Part shown: one piece after another, positions 38,779 through 52,260 of the stretch
How the letters are laid out: the number at the start of each line of letters is the position of its first letter
How positions within the stretch are numbered: the stretch's first letter is position 1
From: Desmodesmus armatus
Lineage: Eukaryota > Chlorophyta > Chlorophyceae > Sphaeropleales > Scenedesmaceae
NCBI GenBank assembly: GCA_007449985.2
Contig: VIIQ02000703.1
Location: 62,001 to 126,000, forward strand
DNA: 64,000 nt
Direction of reading: 5' to 3'
The notes under the pieces: generated by a model
Seen by the model: only the letters and a program-made list of their open reading frames with translations
Database searches by the model: none
Told to the model about the DNA's origin: nothing
Translations under genes and position numbers: made by a program

Positions 38779-41700
38779 ATGAATGACGAGCTGCTGGCGT
38801 CGCTAGGGAGCTTGTCCTGCCATTGCTGGGTGCGTTCTGTACTCGGACACTGCAAGGCTGAGCAAAAAGGGATCCAATAGCTCACGTGTATTTCTGTTCT
38901 GCAGTCCCTCGCTGCCCAAGTCAGCCAAGCCTCACATTCCGCGTGGAAAGGACTCACAGCAGGCAGCAGCAGTAGTGACCAGGTGAGGGGCACCTGGCAA
39001 GCCTGGGTCATTTTGGTGCACCCCAGGCTATTCAAGATGATTCAAAGTGTATTTTTCTTGCAGGAGCAATGGGCAGCACGGCCCAAGGGGCCCCTTCTGT
39101 GGTTCCATGCCCTGACCCTGGGTGAGCAGTGACAGAAAGGGGCTGCAGCGTCCAGGCTGCACTAAGCATGCCATTGTTTCATCCAGCCCTATCAGATGTA
39201 TGGATGACAGCAGCAGCTGGGCATGGCCACACGAGGAGCGCTGCATGTTGCTGCAAGCAGGCAATCCAGCTGGCCGAGATGAATCCTCTGCTACTGTTTG
39301 GGTGGTAGCATGCTGTTGCTGAATCACTCAATCCAATGTGCTCCTGCTGTCCTGCTTTGCTTGTGCAGGGGAGACTGCTGTTGTGTTGCCAGTGGTGTTC
39401 AGATGCTTGCTGGTGAGGCAGGGGCAGACGTGATACAGCAGGCTCAGCCAACAAGAGTTGATGCTTGGTATGAGCAGTACAGTCTCATTCAACACAGCTG
39501 AGCCAGCAAGCACCAGCAGCTTCACCTTACAGTATCCTTTGCAGCAAAGCAGACCAAGGCATTGAGTCATTGCACACAGGCCAGCCTGGTTTTCAAGGGT
39601 CCCCAAGGGTTATGGTCTTGCGCTCAACCACTTTCTGCTGTGTGATTTGCTGCAGGAGTACAACGAGCATGTGCATGTGCTGCTAACCACCAAGTCAGCT
39701 GAAGCTATCTCACTGCTGTCCTCCTCGCTCCCACCGAGGGTGCGTGGTGCCAAGCAGTCGTGGCAGCAAGACCAGCAGACTGCACTGCAGCAGCACAACT
39801 GGCAGCAGCTGTTCTAAAAGCAACATATTCTGGTCGTTGTTGTTACCGGCAGCTGCAGGCCGCTCGATGCAGATTGCAGCAGTGGGAAAGCTCAAGCAGC
39901 AGTCTGGCATGCAGTGGCGCACAACACACATGCCCAGATTCAGCAACGGGCCAGCAGCTGTCACAAGACCCTGGCCCCTTCCAGGAATAGGCATGGACCT
40001 CAGCACAGTCACTGCAGGGGGTCTTTCAGAGCAGCAGTAGGGGCCTGCAGGCTTTGTGCAGTCGCACTGCCAAACCTGCAAGCTGCTGACGTATTGCTCT
40101 GTGCGCTCACCTTGTGCTGGCTGTGCCTGCAATCATGCATGCAGGTGATTGTGCAGGATGTGCCACTGGACAGCTACGTCAGCATGGGGCGCTTCCTGGC
40201 GCACTTCCAGCCGCAGGCCTGCATCCTCATGGTGCGTGCTGACACCTCAGCACAGCTCCATTCACAGACGCATGCAGGACAGGACTAGGCAGGGCGCAGA
40301 GTGCGCAGGAGGCAGGAACAGCAGGATTCTGTGTTCAGCATGTCTTGTTGGCACAGCAGGGCCATTGTGTGTGCTGAGAACCCGCTGGCAGCAGCGCTGC
40401 ACCGGCACCTGCTGTGGCTGCAACAGCGCAAGCAGCGTCGGCGATGCATGTTGGCTGCGCTGTGAGGAGCAGTGCAGCTCAGACAGTCCCCAGCACCGTG
40501 CATGGCAGGAAGCCCCAGCACACAGGGGGTAATTTGCAGCAGAGGCAGGCACAGCAACGGTCATGACAGGGCTGTAGCTTGCCACAGCAGCTAGCCCCAT
40601 GAGCTCAGCTGGTGCGAATTGAGCAGTGGCTGTGTGGGGATCACTCAGTCGGCATGGCTGTCCTGTGTTTCCCGCCTTTTTCGTCGTGCAGGAGTCGCCT
40701 GCATGGCCAGTGCTGGTTGAGAGCTGTGCCTCCCGTGGGATCAAGCTGGGGCTGCTCAACGCGCGCATGTCGAGCCGAGCCTTCCTGGCTTGGTTCCAGC
40801 GGCGCATGTCCCGAGCACTGCTTCAGCGCATGCTCACCAGCTTCAGCCTCATTGTCCCGCAGAGTGACATTGTGAGTGCCCAGAGGGACAACTTATGCAG
40901 GGCGAGTGGGGTTGAGTACCTGCTCCGGAAATGGCCCATGGCTTGAGTAGCTGCGAGCAGGGCTTCAATAGCTGAGAGCAGGGCGAGTAGTTGGGGAGAT
41001 GTGCTCATGCTTTGTTGTTACTCAGGTGTTCATGCATGTGTGCTGATGTGGATGTGGATGTCTTCTGCAGGATGTTGGTCGCTTCCGCATCTTCGGAGCC
41101 ACTCTGATGCAGATGCCGGGCTGGTGCAGCGACCTCAAGTATGCAGCAGCCCTGGGCAACAGTGTCTGGCACCTGTGGAGGCCAAAACCCAGCCGGTGAG
41201 CGCAAAGAGCCATTGGGGCCTGAGCCAGTGTGGTTATGCAGGGCTTGCTCGGCCCTGAAACCCCAAAGTCCAGTGATTGTTCGTATGGCAGGAGGGGCGG
41301 CGCGACAGCACAGCACAGCACAGCAGCTGCAGAACGTTAGGATCATCAGTAATGAGCGGCAGGTTATAGGGTTGGTTGACCACGCCGCTCGCTTGTGTTG
41401 TCATATCCTGCAGGATCGCGAGCTTGCGCAGCGCACTATGCGGACGCCCGATGTGGGTGGCTGCGCACACGCAGGCGGGTGAGGAGGAGGCGGTGGCGGG
41501 GGTGCACTGCCAGGTTGCCAAGGTGGGTGAAGCATGCAGCCTGTGCAGCGTGTCTGCTTTTAAGGCCCTGTTTGCTACGCCAATGTCTATCAGTTACAGT
41601 ACTGTCCCAGGGCCCTGGTAATTAGACCCCGAAGCAAGCTGGGGTCACAGGCACAGTGATGACGTGGCAACCACACCAAGAGCTACCATTTCAAGGCCGG

Positions 41701-44152
41701 TGTCGAGCAGTTGACAGCTGATTGACCACGATTTGAGTCCGACTGAACAGTGACAGGGCTCAGTTCATGAACACTGGCCTATTACTGGTGGCCTCCAACT
41801 GCTCTGCCTGTATGAGATAGAGGTGTCTGCATTGGATTTGGGTGTGTCATGCTCGGGGCGGTGCCTGCCTGTGGCTAGTTGCCCAAAGGGTGCATGCATG
41901 GTTCATTGTCTCAAGCCCAGCCGCTGCTGCTGGGTGTTCGTTCTTGTTCACCTGCAGGACTGGCCGTCGCTACTGACGGTGCTTGCACCTGCGGCATCTG
42001 GGCGCTGTGGGGAGGTTGCGGAGGTGAGTTGTGGCAGGGCATGTGCTAGGAATCCCGCATTCTGAGTGTAGTCTGGGTGTGGATTTTGGCGCCACGTGGA
42101 TGCCAAGCTGGATTGTTGATGGGGTGTGCTGTGTATTGCAAATTCCCTGTGCTGGATGCATGTCTCAGCTGGTACATGTCTGTGACAGCAACATGCAAAG
42201 CTTGAGCAACAAGGGGCACAGCGCCATATCTCAGCACATAGACTGTTCGTTGCCTGCCTTTGCTTCTTGAGTAAATGCCTACTGGCTGCATGTTGTGTTG
42301 CTGCAGATGCTGGAAGCTCTGTACTCTCTGCGCGTGCTTGTGTGGTCGTCTGTTGTGGACGTGATTGCCCCCCAAGCACACAAGCAGCAACAAAAGCAGG
42401 AGCAGCAACAGCAGCCCTCCCAGAGCAGCAGCTGGCTGCAAGCTTGGAGGGGTGGCAGCAGAGGTGCTGACAGCCACCAACAGCAGCAGCAAGGGCAGCA
42501 GCAGGGGCAGGAGGCATCAGCAGCAGCAGCAGCCGCTGGCAGCAGTGGCAGCAGTGGCACCCCTGGTGCTGTTGACCCTGCGATGCTGCTGAAGGGGGTG
42601 GACGTGCTGCTGCTGGATTTGCAGGCAGATCTGCCACTCATGTACAGGTGGGCTGGGTGTGTGCCTCCCTTAACTGGGCGGTGGGGTTTATGCGTGAATG
42701 TGGGGGGTGACAAGGTTGGTTGGTTGGGTGGGTGGGTGGCTGCCTGGGCGGGTCAGCATGGTGGCTGGGTGGACAAATGTTGGGGGGGGGGGAGAAAGGC
42801 AGGTGAGCAGCACAGTGATGGTTTGAAATTTGCATAGGCGCAGTGTCACCGCTTGCAGCATGCTGACGTGAGGATTGTGTTGACATAGAGGGGTGTGTCA
42901 TGCATGCAAGGCAAGGTATACTTCTACCTGGGTGTGTGCAAGTGTGTGTCAGGCAGAGGGATTGCATGTACACATGCACTCACCAGGATCCGCCCTACGC
43001 TCTGCTCCTGTGTGCGTGCAGTGTGTCTGAGGTGGCCTTCATCGGCAGCAGCCTGCTGGAGGGCTGCAGCGGCCACAACCTGGCAGAGGCTGCTGTTGCC
43101 GGCTGCGCTGTGCTGGTGGGGGAGCACGCCGGCCACTTCAGCACCATGGCGGACGAACTCAACCAGGCAGCGGTGAGTGGTGGCTGTGGTGGTTGGGCTG
43201 GAGGACTTTGTGAACTGGCTACTGTTGACTAGCAATGTGTGTGAGGACTTGCTGAAGGGTTGGAGCAACTCTGCAGAGGATGGGACAGTCAAGCAGGCCT
43301 TGTGTGGTATGTTTTGCTCACAGAGGGTGCATGCATTGACTGCTTGCTGCCTGTCTGTGTGGCACTCCTGGCCTGCAGATTGTTGCAGCAGAGGAGGCAT
43401 CTGCTGCCGTCAACAGCAGTGGCCCCATGGAGGACCCATTCTTTGCAGCCGGAGGGGAGTCTGCCGCATCAACAGCAGCGCAGTCAATGGCAGCGCCAGC
43501 TGCCGGAGCAGGCGCTGGCACGTCCGGTGCAGGGGCGGCCGCTGCCGCAGCAGTGGCAGCTGGTGGCTCCTCTACGGCCCATCATGCTGCTCTAGTGGAG
43601 GGAGGGGAGAGCGAGGAGCCCTCACCCCGAGACGGCAGCCACTGGCGTGGCGTGCTGAACTACACGCAGCATGAGGACGAACACGGGCAGTATGCGGACA
43701 GCAGCGCGGGCGGCAGCAGGGACGGCTACAGCAGCAGCCAGCAGCTTCAGCAGCTGCAGCAGCTGCTGCAACAGCAGGGCCTGCGGCCATCCTCTGCTCC
43801 GGCTGCAGTGTCAAGTGCAGGCGGGGCAGCCGGCAGCAGCAGCAGCCCGGGGACAGTTCCCCTGCCTGCAGGGTTTAGGGCTGCTGCACCCACGCCTGAA
43901 AGCAGCAGCCTTGGTGGGGCTGGGTTCGGACCGCAGGGCGCCCGCAACACGGCAGCTCTGCTGTATCGCAGGCATGCTCGGACGGGCAGCAGCGCCAACA
44001 GTAGCTGTGTCAGCAGCCCTGTTGCATCGCAGCGGCCCAGTACTGCGGGAGGCAGTGCATACAGCCAGCAACAGCAGCAGCCACCAGCACAGCAGCAGCA
44101 ACAGCAGCAGCAGCAGCCACGGCAGGAGGGCGGCAGCTATCTTCAGCAGCAC

Positions 44153-44190
<38 letters not shown>

Positions 44191-47100
44191 CAACCAGCAG
44201 CGAGTGCTGGGGCCATCGCCACTGCAGCAAAGCAGCGCAGAGCAGGCACAGCACGAACAGCAAGGCTGCAGAGACCCTCAGCAACAGCAGCAACAGCAGG
44301 GACAACAGCAGGGTGCAGCCGCCGTGCAAGGTGCAGCACAACAGCACCACCCTCACAACAACAACAGCAGTGGTGGAGGCTGTGGCGGCTGCTGCCCCTC
44401 CAATCAACGCTGCCAAGCCGTTGATAGGCCCATGCCCCAGGCTCCCCCGCCATCTGCCGCCAGCAACACTCCCGCAAATGGCCCAACAGGCAACGTAACC
44501 CCGGTGACACCTGCTGGCAGCTTTGGTGGTGCCGACCCAAACCTGCTGCAGCAGCCTGACAGTAGGGATCTCGCCCAACGGCTGGCACAGCAACAGCAGC
44601 AGCAGCGGGCATCTGGGCTGCCATCGGTATCGAACTCGGACCCGGGGGCTGCATCAGCACAGCAGCAGCCCGCGGACAGCAAGCAGCAGCCTGCCGCAGG
44701 CGCCGGCAGCAGCGGTGGCGGTGGGGGTGGGGGTGTCCAGGCGGGTGAGCAGGTCCTGGAGCTGCAGCTGCGTGGCAACAGCAGCAGCGGGGGTGGTGCC
44801 AGCAATGCGGCGAGCACGCCGCTATCTGGAGTGACAGACTTGTACAGCATGCCATTCCCTACGTCGCCGCGCGGGGTACGGACGCTGCCGCAGACGCCCA
44901 ACACCACGCCGGCGGACTCTGCGCACGCGATGGGTGGGCGGTCTCCCATGCTGTCCAGTGCAGGTGGATGGGCCGGTGCGTTGTCATGGCTGGGGGTCCT
45001 TTGCTGAGTGGGGTGGGTGGCTTGTTCAAAGGAAATGGTCAAAGCAAATGGAATTGCCACCGTGTTTGAGCAGTCCAGCTGACTTTTCACTGCAGCAGTC
45101 CTCACTCATCACACATGACTTTGTCCTCAGTAGCGCAAGTCGACGGTTTTCTGTTCGAGTGCTGCACCTGCGTGAATGCATAATGTGTGTCAGAGAGTGC
45201 TGCCCTCATCCGATCAAGTTAGCAGAACGCCTAGCATTTGTGTAGTGTCTGGCCTTCTCATGGCCTACAATGGGATCCCTAACCCTAACATTTGCTATGT
45301 GCTGCTCTGTACTGCAATGGGGCATACAGGCATCGCCTATGCCCCAGATTTGGCGTCCCTGGCGCTGCAGACAGCACCAGTGGAGGTGCTGCATGATGCC
45401 CCATCAGCTGAGCCCAGCTGGCAGAGCGCCTGCAGCAGCAGCACCACCAGCGGCGGCTACACTGGCAGCAATGGCGTGCGCGCTGGCAGCAGTGGCGGCT
45501 GTGCTGGCAGCAATGACAGCGGCGGTACCGGCAGCAGCGGCGGCGCTGCAGGGCAGCAAGGTGCAGCGGATGCTGCTAGCAATGGGCAGAGTGAGCGGGA
45601 GCAGCAGCAGCGGTGGCGGTCGCAGGAGGGTGGTCGTCACTCTGAGGACCATTCTGCAGACGCCTCCCTGCTGCAGCGGCCGGCTTGCCCCAGCCCCCCA
45701 GAGGGCCATTGTTTCAGCAGAGCGTCTGCAAGCTCGACTGTCAGCAGCCTGCCTGTTTTCAGCAACAGCAGCAGCAGCAGTGCTGCCAACGGCAGCGGCA
45801 GGAGCCGGCTAGGCAGGGCGATCAGCAGCGGGGGGTGGCAGGAGGAGCAACAGCGGCTGCGGCACCAGCAGCAGCTGCAGGGGGTTGTGAATGGGGTGTG
45901 GCGAGGCGGGAGTGAGGGCGGCAGTCCGATGGTTGCGGCGCTGGCTGACGCAGCAGCAGCAGCAGGGGGTGACTCATCATCTGATGAAGGGGAAGATGAG
46001 GACAGGGGGAGGATGTGCAATGGAAGGTCATCCAGACCTCCACACCAGAGGCAACCTGCCCGACCACCCCTACCAGCAGCAGCGCCATCACCAGCAGCAG
46101 CGGCAGACCCTGTGCCGCTGGAGTGTGCCAGCAGCCAGCCAGCAGACGATGAGGAGGGGGTTGCCGCAGCAGCAGGGGCCTCGCTCAACGGCCATGCACT
46201 CTCGGCAGAGTCGTCTGGGTTGTTTGACGGTGCGGATGGTGCAAACACAGACGGCAGCGAGGTCGGTGGCAGCAATGATGGCAGCAATGACGGCAGCACC
46301 CGCGTGGAGGGCCGTTTAGAGGGCAGTGAGGAGATTTTGCCGTTTAGCCGCAGCCCCACATTTGCTGAGCTGGCTGCATGCCACATGCTGGGCAGCAGCA
46401 CGGACGGCACCAGCCCATCTGGTGGGCAGGCCAACAATACAGTAGGTAGTGCCAGCGGCGGCAAAGGGGTGTCGCTGCAGGTTGCCGGGGGGGGTGGTGT
46501 TGTGAGTGCCAGCATCAGCGGCGGGTCGGTGTCTGCAAGGGAGGACGGGTGCCAGCCGGGCAGCAATGGCTGCAGCAGGAGCAGCAGTCAGGAGGTGGCT
46601 GTGCCGGATCTGTCCGAGCAGCTGCAGCAGCAGCAAAGCAGGCTGGCATCTGACCAGGGGAGTGTGGGCTGGGAGGACTGGGGCCACGAGCAACACCAGC
46701 AGCATCAGAACCAGCATTGCAATGGTGTTGCGGAGCTTCCCGGTGTGCATGAATCTGCTGGAGGAGTCAGCGGTGGCTCCAGCGGCAATGGGGAGGGTGT
46801 GCCGGGCAGCAGCAGCAGCAGCAATGCTGCGCCCGCAGCACCAGCAGCAGCAGCAGCGATGCGTAGCTCGGAAAGCGGTGCAGGTGGCACCAGCAGGCTG
46901 GGCGATCCCCGCAGGTCACGCCACTTCCTGGATCTCCCCTCGGAGTCCCCACGATCCTCGGTAGGAGAGGACATGGGTGAGCATCAGCACCAGCAGCACC
47001 ACCAGCACCATCAGCAGCCGCCGCCCAGCCAGCAGGCATTGCAGTCCCTGCACCAGCCGCAGCTGCTGTCCTACAGTGGCACAGGCTCAGCATCATCTGC

Positions 47101-49577
47101 AGCAGCAGGTATGGGTGCAGAGGGCGGAGGCGGCTCCAGCATGGGCGGCATGCACAGCAGCAGCAGTGGCGGCGGAGGAGGAGGGCTGTGGCTGGATCCT
47201 CATACGGGTGCTGCCACTCCCCCAAGCTGGGGAGCGACGCCGCGCTCGACCCCCCACCAGCACGCCTACAGCGCGTCCACGACACCGTCTGCCGGAGTGA
47301 CCCCCCGAGGGCCCTCCAGCAGGCCGTCTGGCGGTCGGGGCGGCAGCCACAGCAGCAACAGCTACTACCATGGCTACGGGAGCAACGCGCACGGGTCTCA
47401 CTCGCACCAGCAGCATGGTCACCAGCAGCAGCATGGGTCAGGCAGGCGGTCGGCGGACCTTACGCAGCAGCACCACCATGGTGGCTATGCGCAGCTGCAT
47501 CACCACCACGTGCAGCAGCACCTGGCGGAGGGCAGCAGCGGTGGCGGCTCTGGAATGTTCTCACCGCTGTCGCGCCTGGCTGACAGCTCTTACCGTAGGT
47601 GGGTGTGTGCGTTGTCTGCTTCCTGCAGAGTGCTAGGGTCTGTACGAAGAAACATGCATTTTTTTTCTTCAGGGTTTCCCGATTCATGGCTGGGTTGGGA
47701 TGCCAGTTGCAGCCTAGCAGCTTGTGTCACACCCCTCACCAACCCTTATGAATCTGCCAGCTTCTCCAGTCTGACGTTTGTCAATCTCCCTCCTGCTTCA
47801 CTCCCTCCTGCAGGGCTGAGCTCGCACTCTCGAGAGTGTGACCAGCATGACCAGCTGTTTTAGTCTGACATTTCCAACATCTGCCTCTGTGTTCATTTGC
47901 CTCCTGCAGGGCTGAGAGTGTGACCAGCATGACCAGCTTTGCCACCAGCATAGGGGGCGACCTCATGCACGACGACCAGCCGGGCAGCAGCCGCATGAGC
48001 CTCATGGGGGAGAACAGCAGCCACCTGGGCTTCAGCACCACCGGAGGGGGGCGCTTCAGCGGCTTCACCGGGGGTGCTTTCGCGTCCACGGGTCGCTTCA
48101 GCGAATGCGCCACGCCGCGCAGCGCGGTGACGGACATCTTCCGGGGGCAGTCGGAGCCGCAGGTGGCGCTTGTGGGCGGCGATGCAGGTGCGGGGGTGGA
48201 TGGGGACAGAACGCTCAGAGCAGGGCATGCTAGTACTGTTCTGCATGATTGATAGAGTGCCGATGGCTTTGGGGGCTACATGGAGTGTACTACTGCTGCA
48301 TACACAATGCTGCGATCCGCATCTGATGGCTGGAAGCTGCAGTTTGACATGTACTGTCTAGGATAAAGCCGTGACATTGTTGTGCGTGTCTTCAAGGCTT
48401 GCACCTTCCTGTTGGCTGTCACTCAGTGCCCTGCTGCCTGCCCTATGTCCGCTATCCTGCAGGCCTGCTGAACAACGGCACCTCCTACATGCGCTACCGC
48501 GGGGAGTACATCCTCCCCGCCACCCACCTGCCTGCGGCCCCTCAGGGTCCTGCAGTGTGGCGAGTGAGTGGTGAGAGCGGCCTCAGCGTGGCCCTCAACA
48601 ACTTGCTGCAGGAACCACTGGAGCGGCGCTCACGGGGACACGCGGCAGCGCAGGTATGTTGTTGGGCTGATGTGGTTTGAAGGCAGGCTGCACGTACTGC
48701 TGCTGCTTTGTGTTGCAATGGCGGGGTTTTCCTGACGTAGGCTGTGGGTGCAGTACCCGCAGCTCTATGACATCGTATTGCCTTGCCAATCAGCATAGGC
48801 TTGCATCACATTTCAAGGCTGTCTACAGCATAGTCAAGCACAGAAACCACAGAAGCACACTCGTATTGCCTGCACTGCACTGTTGGCATCCACAGACTTT
48901 GGCACGCTGGCAGTGGTATGCGGCCATGCTGGCAGCTTGGAGCGCTTGGAACAGAGCACCTTGTATACCAAGGCTGCGCACGTGCCTGACATCCCCTATT
49001 TTTTTCGCTCAATCGCTCACTCCGCGCCTGGCTTTGGTGTGCTGGCTTGTCCTTGTCTTTGCAGGCGGCTGCCAAGCTGGCCAGTGGTTTGGTGAGCACC
49101 GTGTGGCATGTGGTGGACGACATGGTGGTCACACCGGCTCTGCAGGTGAGGTCAACGTTGCACACTTACTTGACTACAAGTGTGAACGGTTTTGAATTTT
49201 ACTAGTGTTATGTGGCAGCACTGAGTGTTGTCTGCAAGGCAGCTGCCTGACTAGCAGGGTCCGCCAGATGGTGTGGGTACCCCCAGTCACTGACGGTCTG
49301 CAGTTGAGCTGGCAAACCCACTTGCTTTCAAAGCGGTACCGGGTACCGCTGTGCCTGAAGTCTGTGCACACACAGCCTGTGTGTCATGATCAAACCATTC
49401 AAGCCAGAGGCTTCTTCAAACTCTCGTTGATGGGTACCTGACCCTGTGTGTGTGTACATTGTGCTGCTGCGCTATACTGTGCAGGACTTTGTGGCTCAAG
49501 GGGGCCTCAATGGTGGCGATGCTGCAGTTCAGCACGCAGCCAGGGCGGCACGCATCCCTGGCCACCCTCGCATTTGA
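38779..49577 (+). CDS. KDO transferase (KdtA/WaaA family, GT30), 18 exons, ~1950 aa
   Basis: Exons: 38779-38829, 38905-38982, 39064-39121, 39369-39412, 39656-39739, 40145-40231, 40692-40871, 41071-41195, 41414-41522, 41958-42023, 42307-42647, 43022-43172, 43379-44963, 45348-47598, 47910-48187, 48463-48653, 49065-49145, 49485-49577; phases agree throughout. Family landmarks: GPLLWFHALTLGE, VHVLLTTKSAEA, ESPAWPVLVESCASRGIKLG, LLNARMSSRAF, FSLIVPQSDI, GRPMWVAAHTQAGEEEAV, EVAFIGSSLLEGCSGHNLAE, then LNNLLQEPLERRSRGHAAAQ near the end. The family transfers KDO to lipid A precursors; plants and algae keep a homologue, thought to be mitochondrial. Oddity: about 1,370 Ser/Gln/Gly-rich residues (exons 13-15) separate the GEHAGHFSTMADELNQAA segment from the final helices. 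A smaller Gln/Ser insert is in exon 11. The first exon is the least certain. Confidence 0.88.
47805..47870 (+). repeat. duplicated acceptor and start of KDO transferase exon 15
   Basis: CTCCTGCAGGGCTGAG, then GAGTGTGACCAGCATGACCA, occurs here and again at the real exon 15 boundary (47903-47940). The upstream copy has a 15-bp insert and soon meets a stop, so it is a decoy acceptor. Confidence 0.7.
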
Positions 49578-50640
49578 GTTTGCAGCTGGGAGTTCCTGCT
49601 TTTTGTCTCAGGGGCTTCGGATGGATGTTCATTGACCTAGCACCGCACAGCAAGGTCGCTCTGCTGCTGCTGGCGCTGTCTTGTAGTCCAGCAGCTGCAG
49701 GGATTTGTTCCCCAGTGCTGACTGGCTCTCACAAGGTTGCAGTCGACAAGCACTTGCTCACACGATCGAGCTTGAGCAGGCTGGAGATGCTGCCAGCCCT
49801 GGTTTTGGGAGGGGGCTTGGTCGACTTTCAGTCTCTCAGCACTGACGATGACTGCTGGTGGCTTGCATTTCATGGGCTGCACTCTGCTTGATCTGTTCAG
49901 GCTCTTGGGTCGTGGGCCTGTTGGGTCAGCTGGTGCAAAGCTGGGATGTGGCCAGCACGTGTGCTTCACCATGAAGCAGCGGGGTTGTCTCTGCATTGGC
50001 CTGATGACTGTCAAGTGGCATGTTGTGGGGAAATTGGTGTGGTGGCTGTATGCAACTGCTGTCTCGCACGTCGGATGCACAGACAGTCAAGACACACAAC
50101 AGCCTCACGCAGATCCGATTCAGGTTGCTGCCTAGATCTGCTTGGTGTTCATGCATGTGTGCTTACACTTGACATGTCAACAAGTTTGGAAAAGCCGGAC
50201 GCATGGACCTATTCTCCCCTTGTGTGTCAACAATGCAACCCAAACCCTGCAGTGTTGGCTGTGGTGCCAGCAATGAGTGCATCTGTGCGCGGGGGGAGGG
50301 GGGGCTGAGGCCGTTTCAACTCAAGTTGACTCTGGCAGGATCGCTCGTTGTACCAGACTGGGCTTTGAACAGGCAAGCTGACCAAACGTAGGTTGGCGTG
50401 TGCATGTGAGACCCTCAGGGTTCGACACATGAAATGCGCCCAGGCAGGCCAGGCAGACAAAGCTGATCGCCAAAGACAAAGCTGATCGACGTATCGCTAT
50501 TGCCTGAGGACATACAACGTCCACATAACCAGACAGACCATCCTCTGACGGCGGCTGTTTCCACATCCCTAATGGCATGCAGAACTACACCAAAAGGCTG
50601 GCGAGGCATCACTTGGTGCAATCACACCTAGGGAGCGAGG
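49578..50640. other. 3' UTR and intergenic, nothing recognised
   Basis: No gene, RNA or repeat was supported between the KDO transferase stop and the inverted duplication. Confidence 0.5.
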
Positions 50641-50884
50641 GCAGATCACACATGGCAGAACCAAATCATCAACCCTGCGCACTTCCCAAACTGTTTGCAG
50701 GGCACCTCCCAGGAAGTAATGGTTGATCACTTGTGCTTGCCAAGTGCCCTGCTGCTGCAGAGCGGCAGGTGCAAGAGCCAACGTTGGATACGAGCGGCCA
50801 TCAAGCGGTCAACGCTGGAAACCGCTCCAACACGTCTGACGACCTTCCAGCGGCGAACGCGATCAATGTGCAAGGCGCTCGCCC

Positions 50885-50891
50885 TATAAAG
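50885..50891 (+). promoter_or_regulatory. TATA box of the secreted cysteine-rich gene, copy 2
   Basis: TATAAAG, 117 bp upstream of the ATG at 51002; conserved with copy 1. Confidence 0.55.
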
Positions 50892-51001
50892 AGACGCATC
50901 TACTGTCACAATCAGTACCAAACGTCGCGCCCTGTGCATCGAATTCTTGCGCGGAACAATCACTACCGACCTCAGCGACGCAGCACCAGACGATCAAGAC
51001 A

Positions 51002-51718
51002 ATGAAGGTGAGCTTTCTCCCTCCGAAAAGCCTAGCTGTTCGTGCCTTGGCTGTTACCGCGCCTAGGGCTGCATGGGACTGTGCTGCACCAGCTTGCTGC
51101 ACACAGCCACTCTGCCGAACAACGCATGAGATGCTCAAGCTTGCTGCTGCAATTGCCAATGCAGGTTGCTGGCGCAATGTTGCTGTTGGTCATTCTGGTG
51201 GCCTGCGCCTCTGCTGCCGAAGCCCATGAGCCTGCAGCTGTCGCTGAGGCTGGCCTTGCCACGAAGTTCAGCCGCCATCTGACCCAAGGCAACCCAAAGA
51301 TCAGTTGGAAAAGCTCCGACTGCACCTTTGCCACCTACGTCAAGGGCCCAAGGGAGTCACAGTTTTCAAGTGCGACGACAAAAAACGCACAACTGCTTGC
51401 TGTCCGCGTCAGGGTAACACATGCACCAGAGTTGTGGACGATGTTGACGGTATCTCCTGTGGCAAGGACAGTGGTGAAGGCTCCAGGGGAGCATGCTGCC
51501 CATGGAACGGCTGTGATGTGAGCCTTACACCAGCTGGGTGCACCTTAGGGCTTGAGTTACCTCACCCCATGGCATTGTTTGAGTTGTCATACGACGTGTT
51601 GACGATTGTACCACTTCAGGTGTCCGATAGTCTGACAATGTGTGTTGTGGCGTTGCGCTGCTTTGCCAAAGCGATGATTGCGCAGTTGTTGTTCCTAGCC
51701 CTACATCATCGTCACTGA
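51002..51718 (+). pseudogene. secreted cysteine-rich protein, frameshifted paralogue
   Basis: Exon 1 is 51002-51007 (MK) and exon 2 starts at 51165. The copy 1 start codon is ATC here, and an ATG two codons before the donor replaces it, giving MKVAGAMLLLVILVACASAA. The frame follows copy 1 (HLTQGNPKISWKSSDC) to about 51348. There a base is missing relative to copy 1, and the cysteine-rich part (FKCDDKKRTTACCPRQGNTC, then CCPWNGCDV) continues in another frame to a stop at 51718. The stop used by copy 1 is also bypassed. Either a pseudogene or a single-base assembly error in an A/G run. Confidence 0.7.
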
Positions 51719-52260
51719 CGATGTTGTTGAACATCATATCACATCAAAGAGTGTTGACGGACAGCATAGTGTTGTTTGGGCATGCCATACGGCATGATGG
51801 AATTGCTGTGCCATATTGTGCCATGGCTTGATCATGCATGCTGAGCACCATGGCATTTCAAAGCGCTGTGCTGCCACAGCGGGTGGGTCATGCATACATG
51901 GCACAGCATGCCATGCGCCTGCGATGCCATTGGCTGGGCCGACAAATCAGTGTTGACATGTGGCGCTTGGTTGCGGTACACCTGCCAGTCTCACTGTGGC
52001 AGTGGAATAACAATGTCAACTATGCTCTGCATCCGGATTGTTTAGCCAAACTTCTGGCAAGGCCAGCTGGGCTTTCTGCTCATGGGCCTGGCACCATATT
52101 GAGTTGAGCTGTCCGCGTTGCCCACATGATTTGATCATGCGACTGTGGAGTCGTTGTGATCGATGTTGGTAACCAACCACCACTGATGCATGTCCAGAGG
52201 GCGTAGTACTGCGGACTGTGTTGGCATAGACAGAATGCTGCCACAAATGTATCTTGGGGG

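Larger units (their letters stand above)
50670..52260 (+). repeat. segmental inverted duplication, copy 2
   Basis: Reverse complement match to 18240-19850. Left edge near CCCAAACTGTTTGCAGGGCA, right edge near GGCATAGACAGAATGC. Substitutions and small indels are spread over the length, so it is not a recent assembly duplicate. Confidence 0.85.

Noticed and set aside
43671..44593. Ser/Asn-rich and Leu-rich frames over the KDO transferase insert
   Set aside because: Other-frame readings of the CAG/AGC repeats; the chosen frame is the one that joins both conserved parts of the enzyme.
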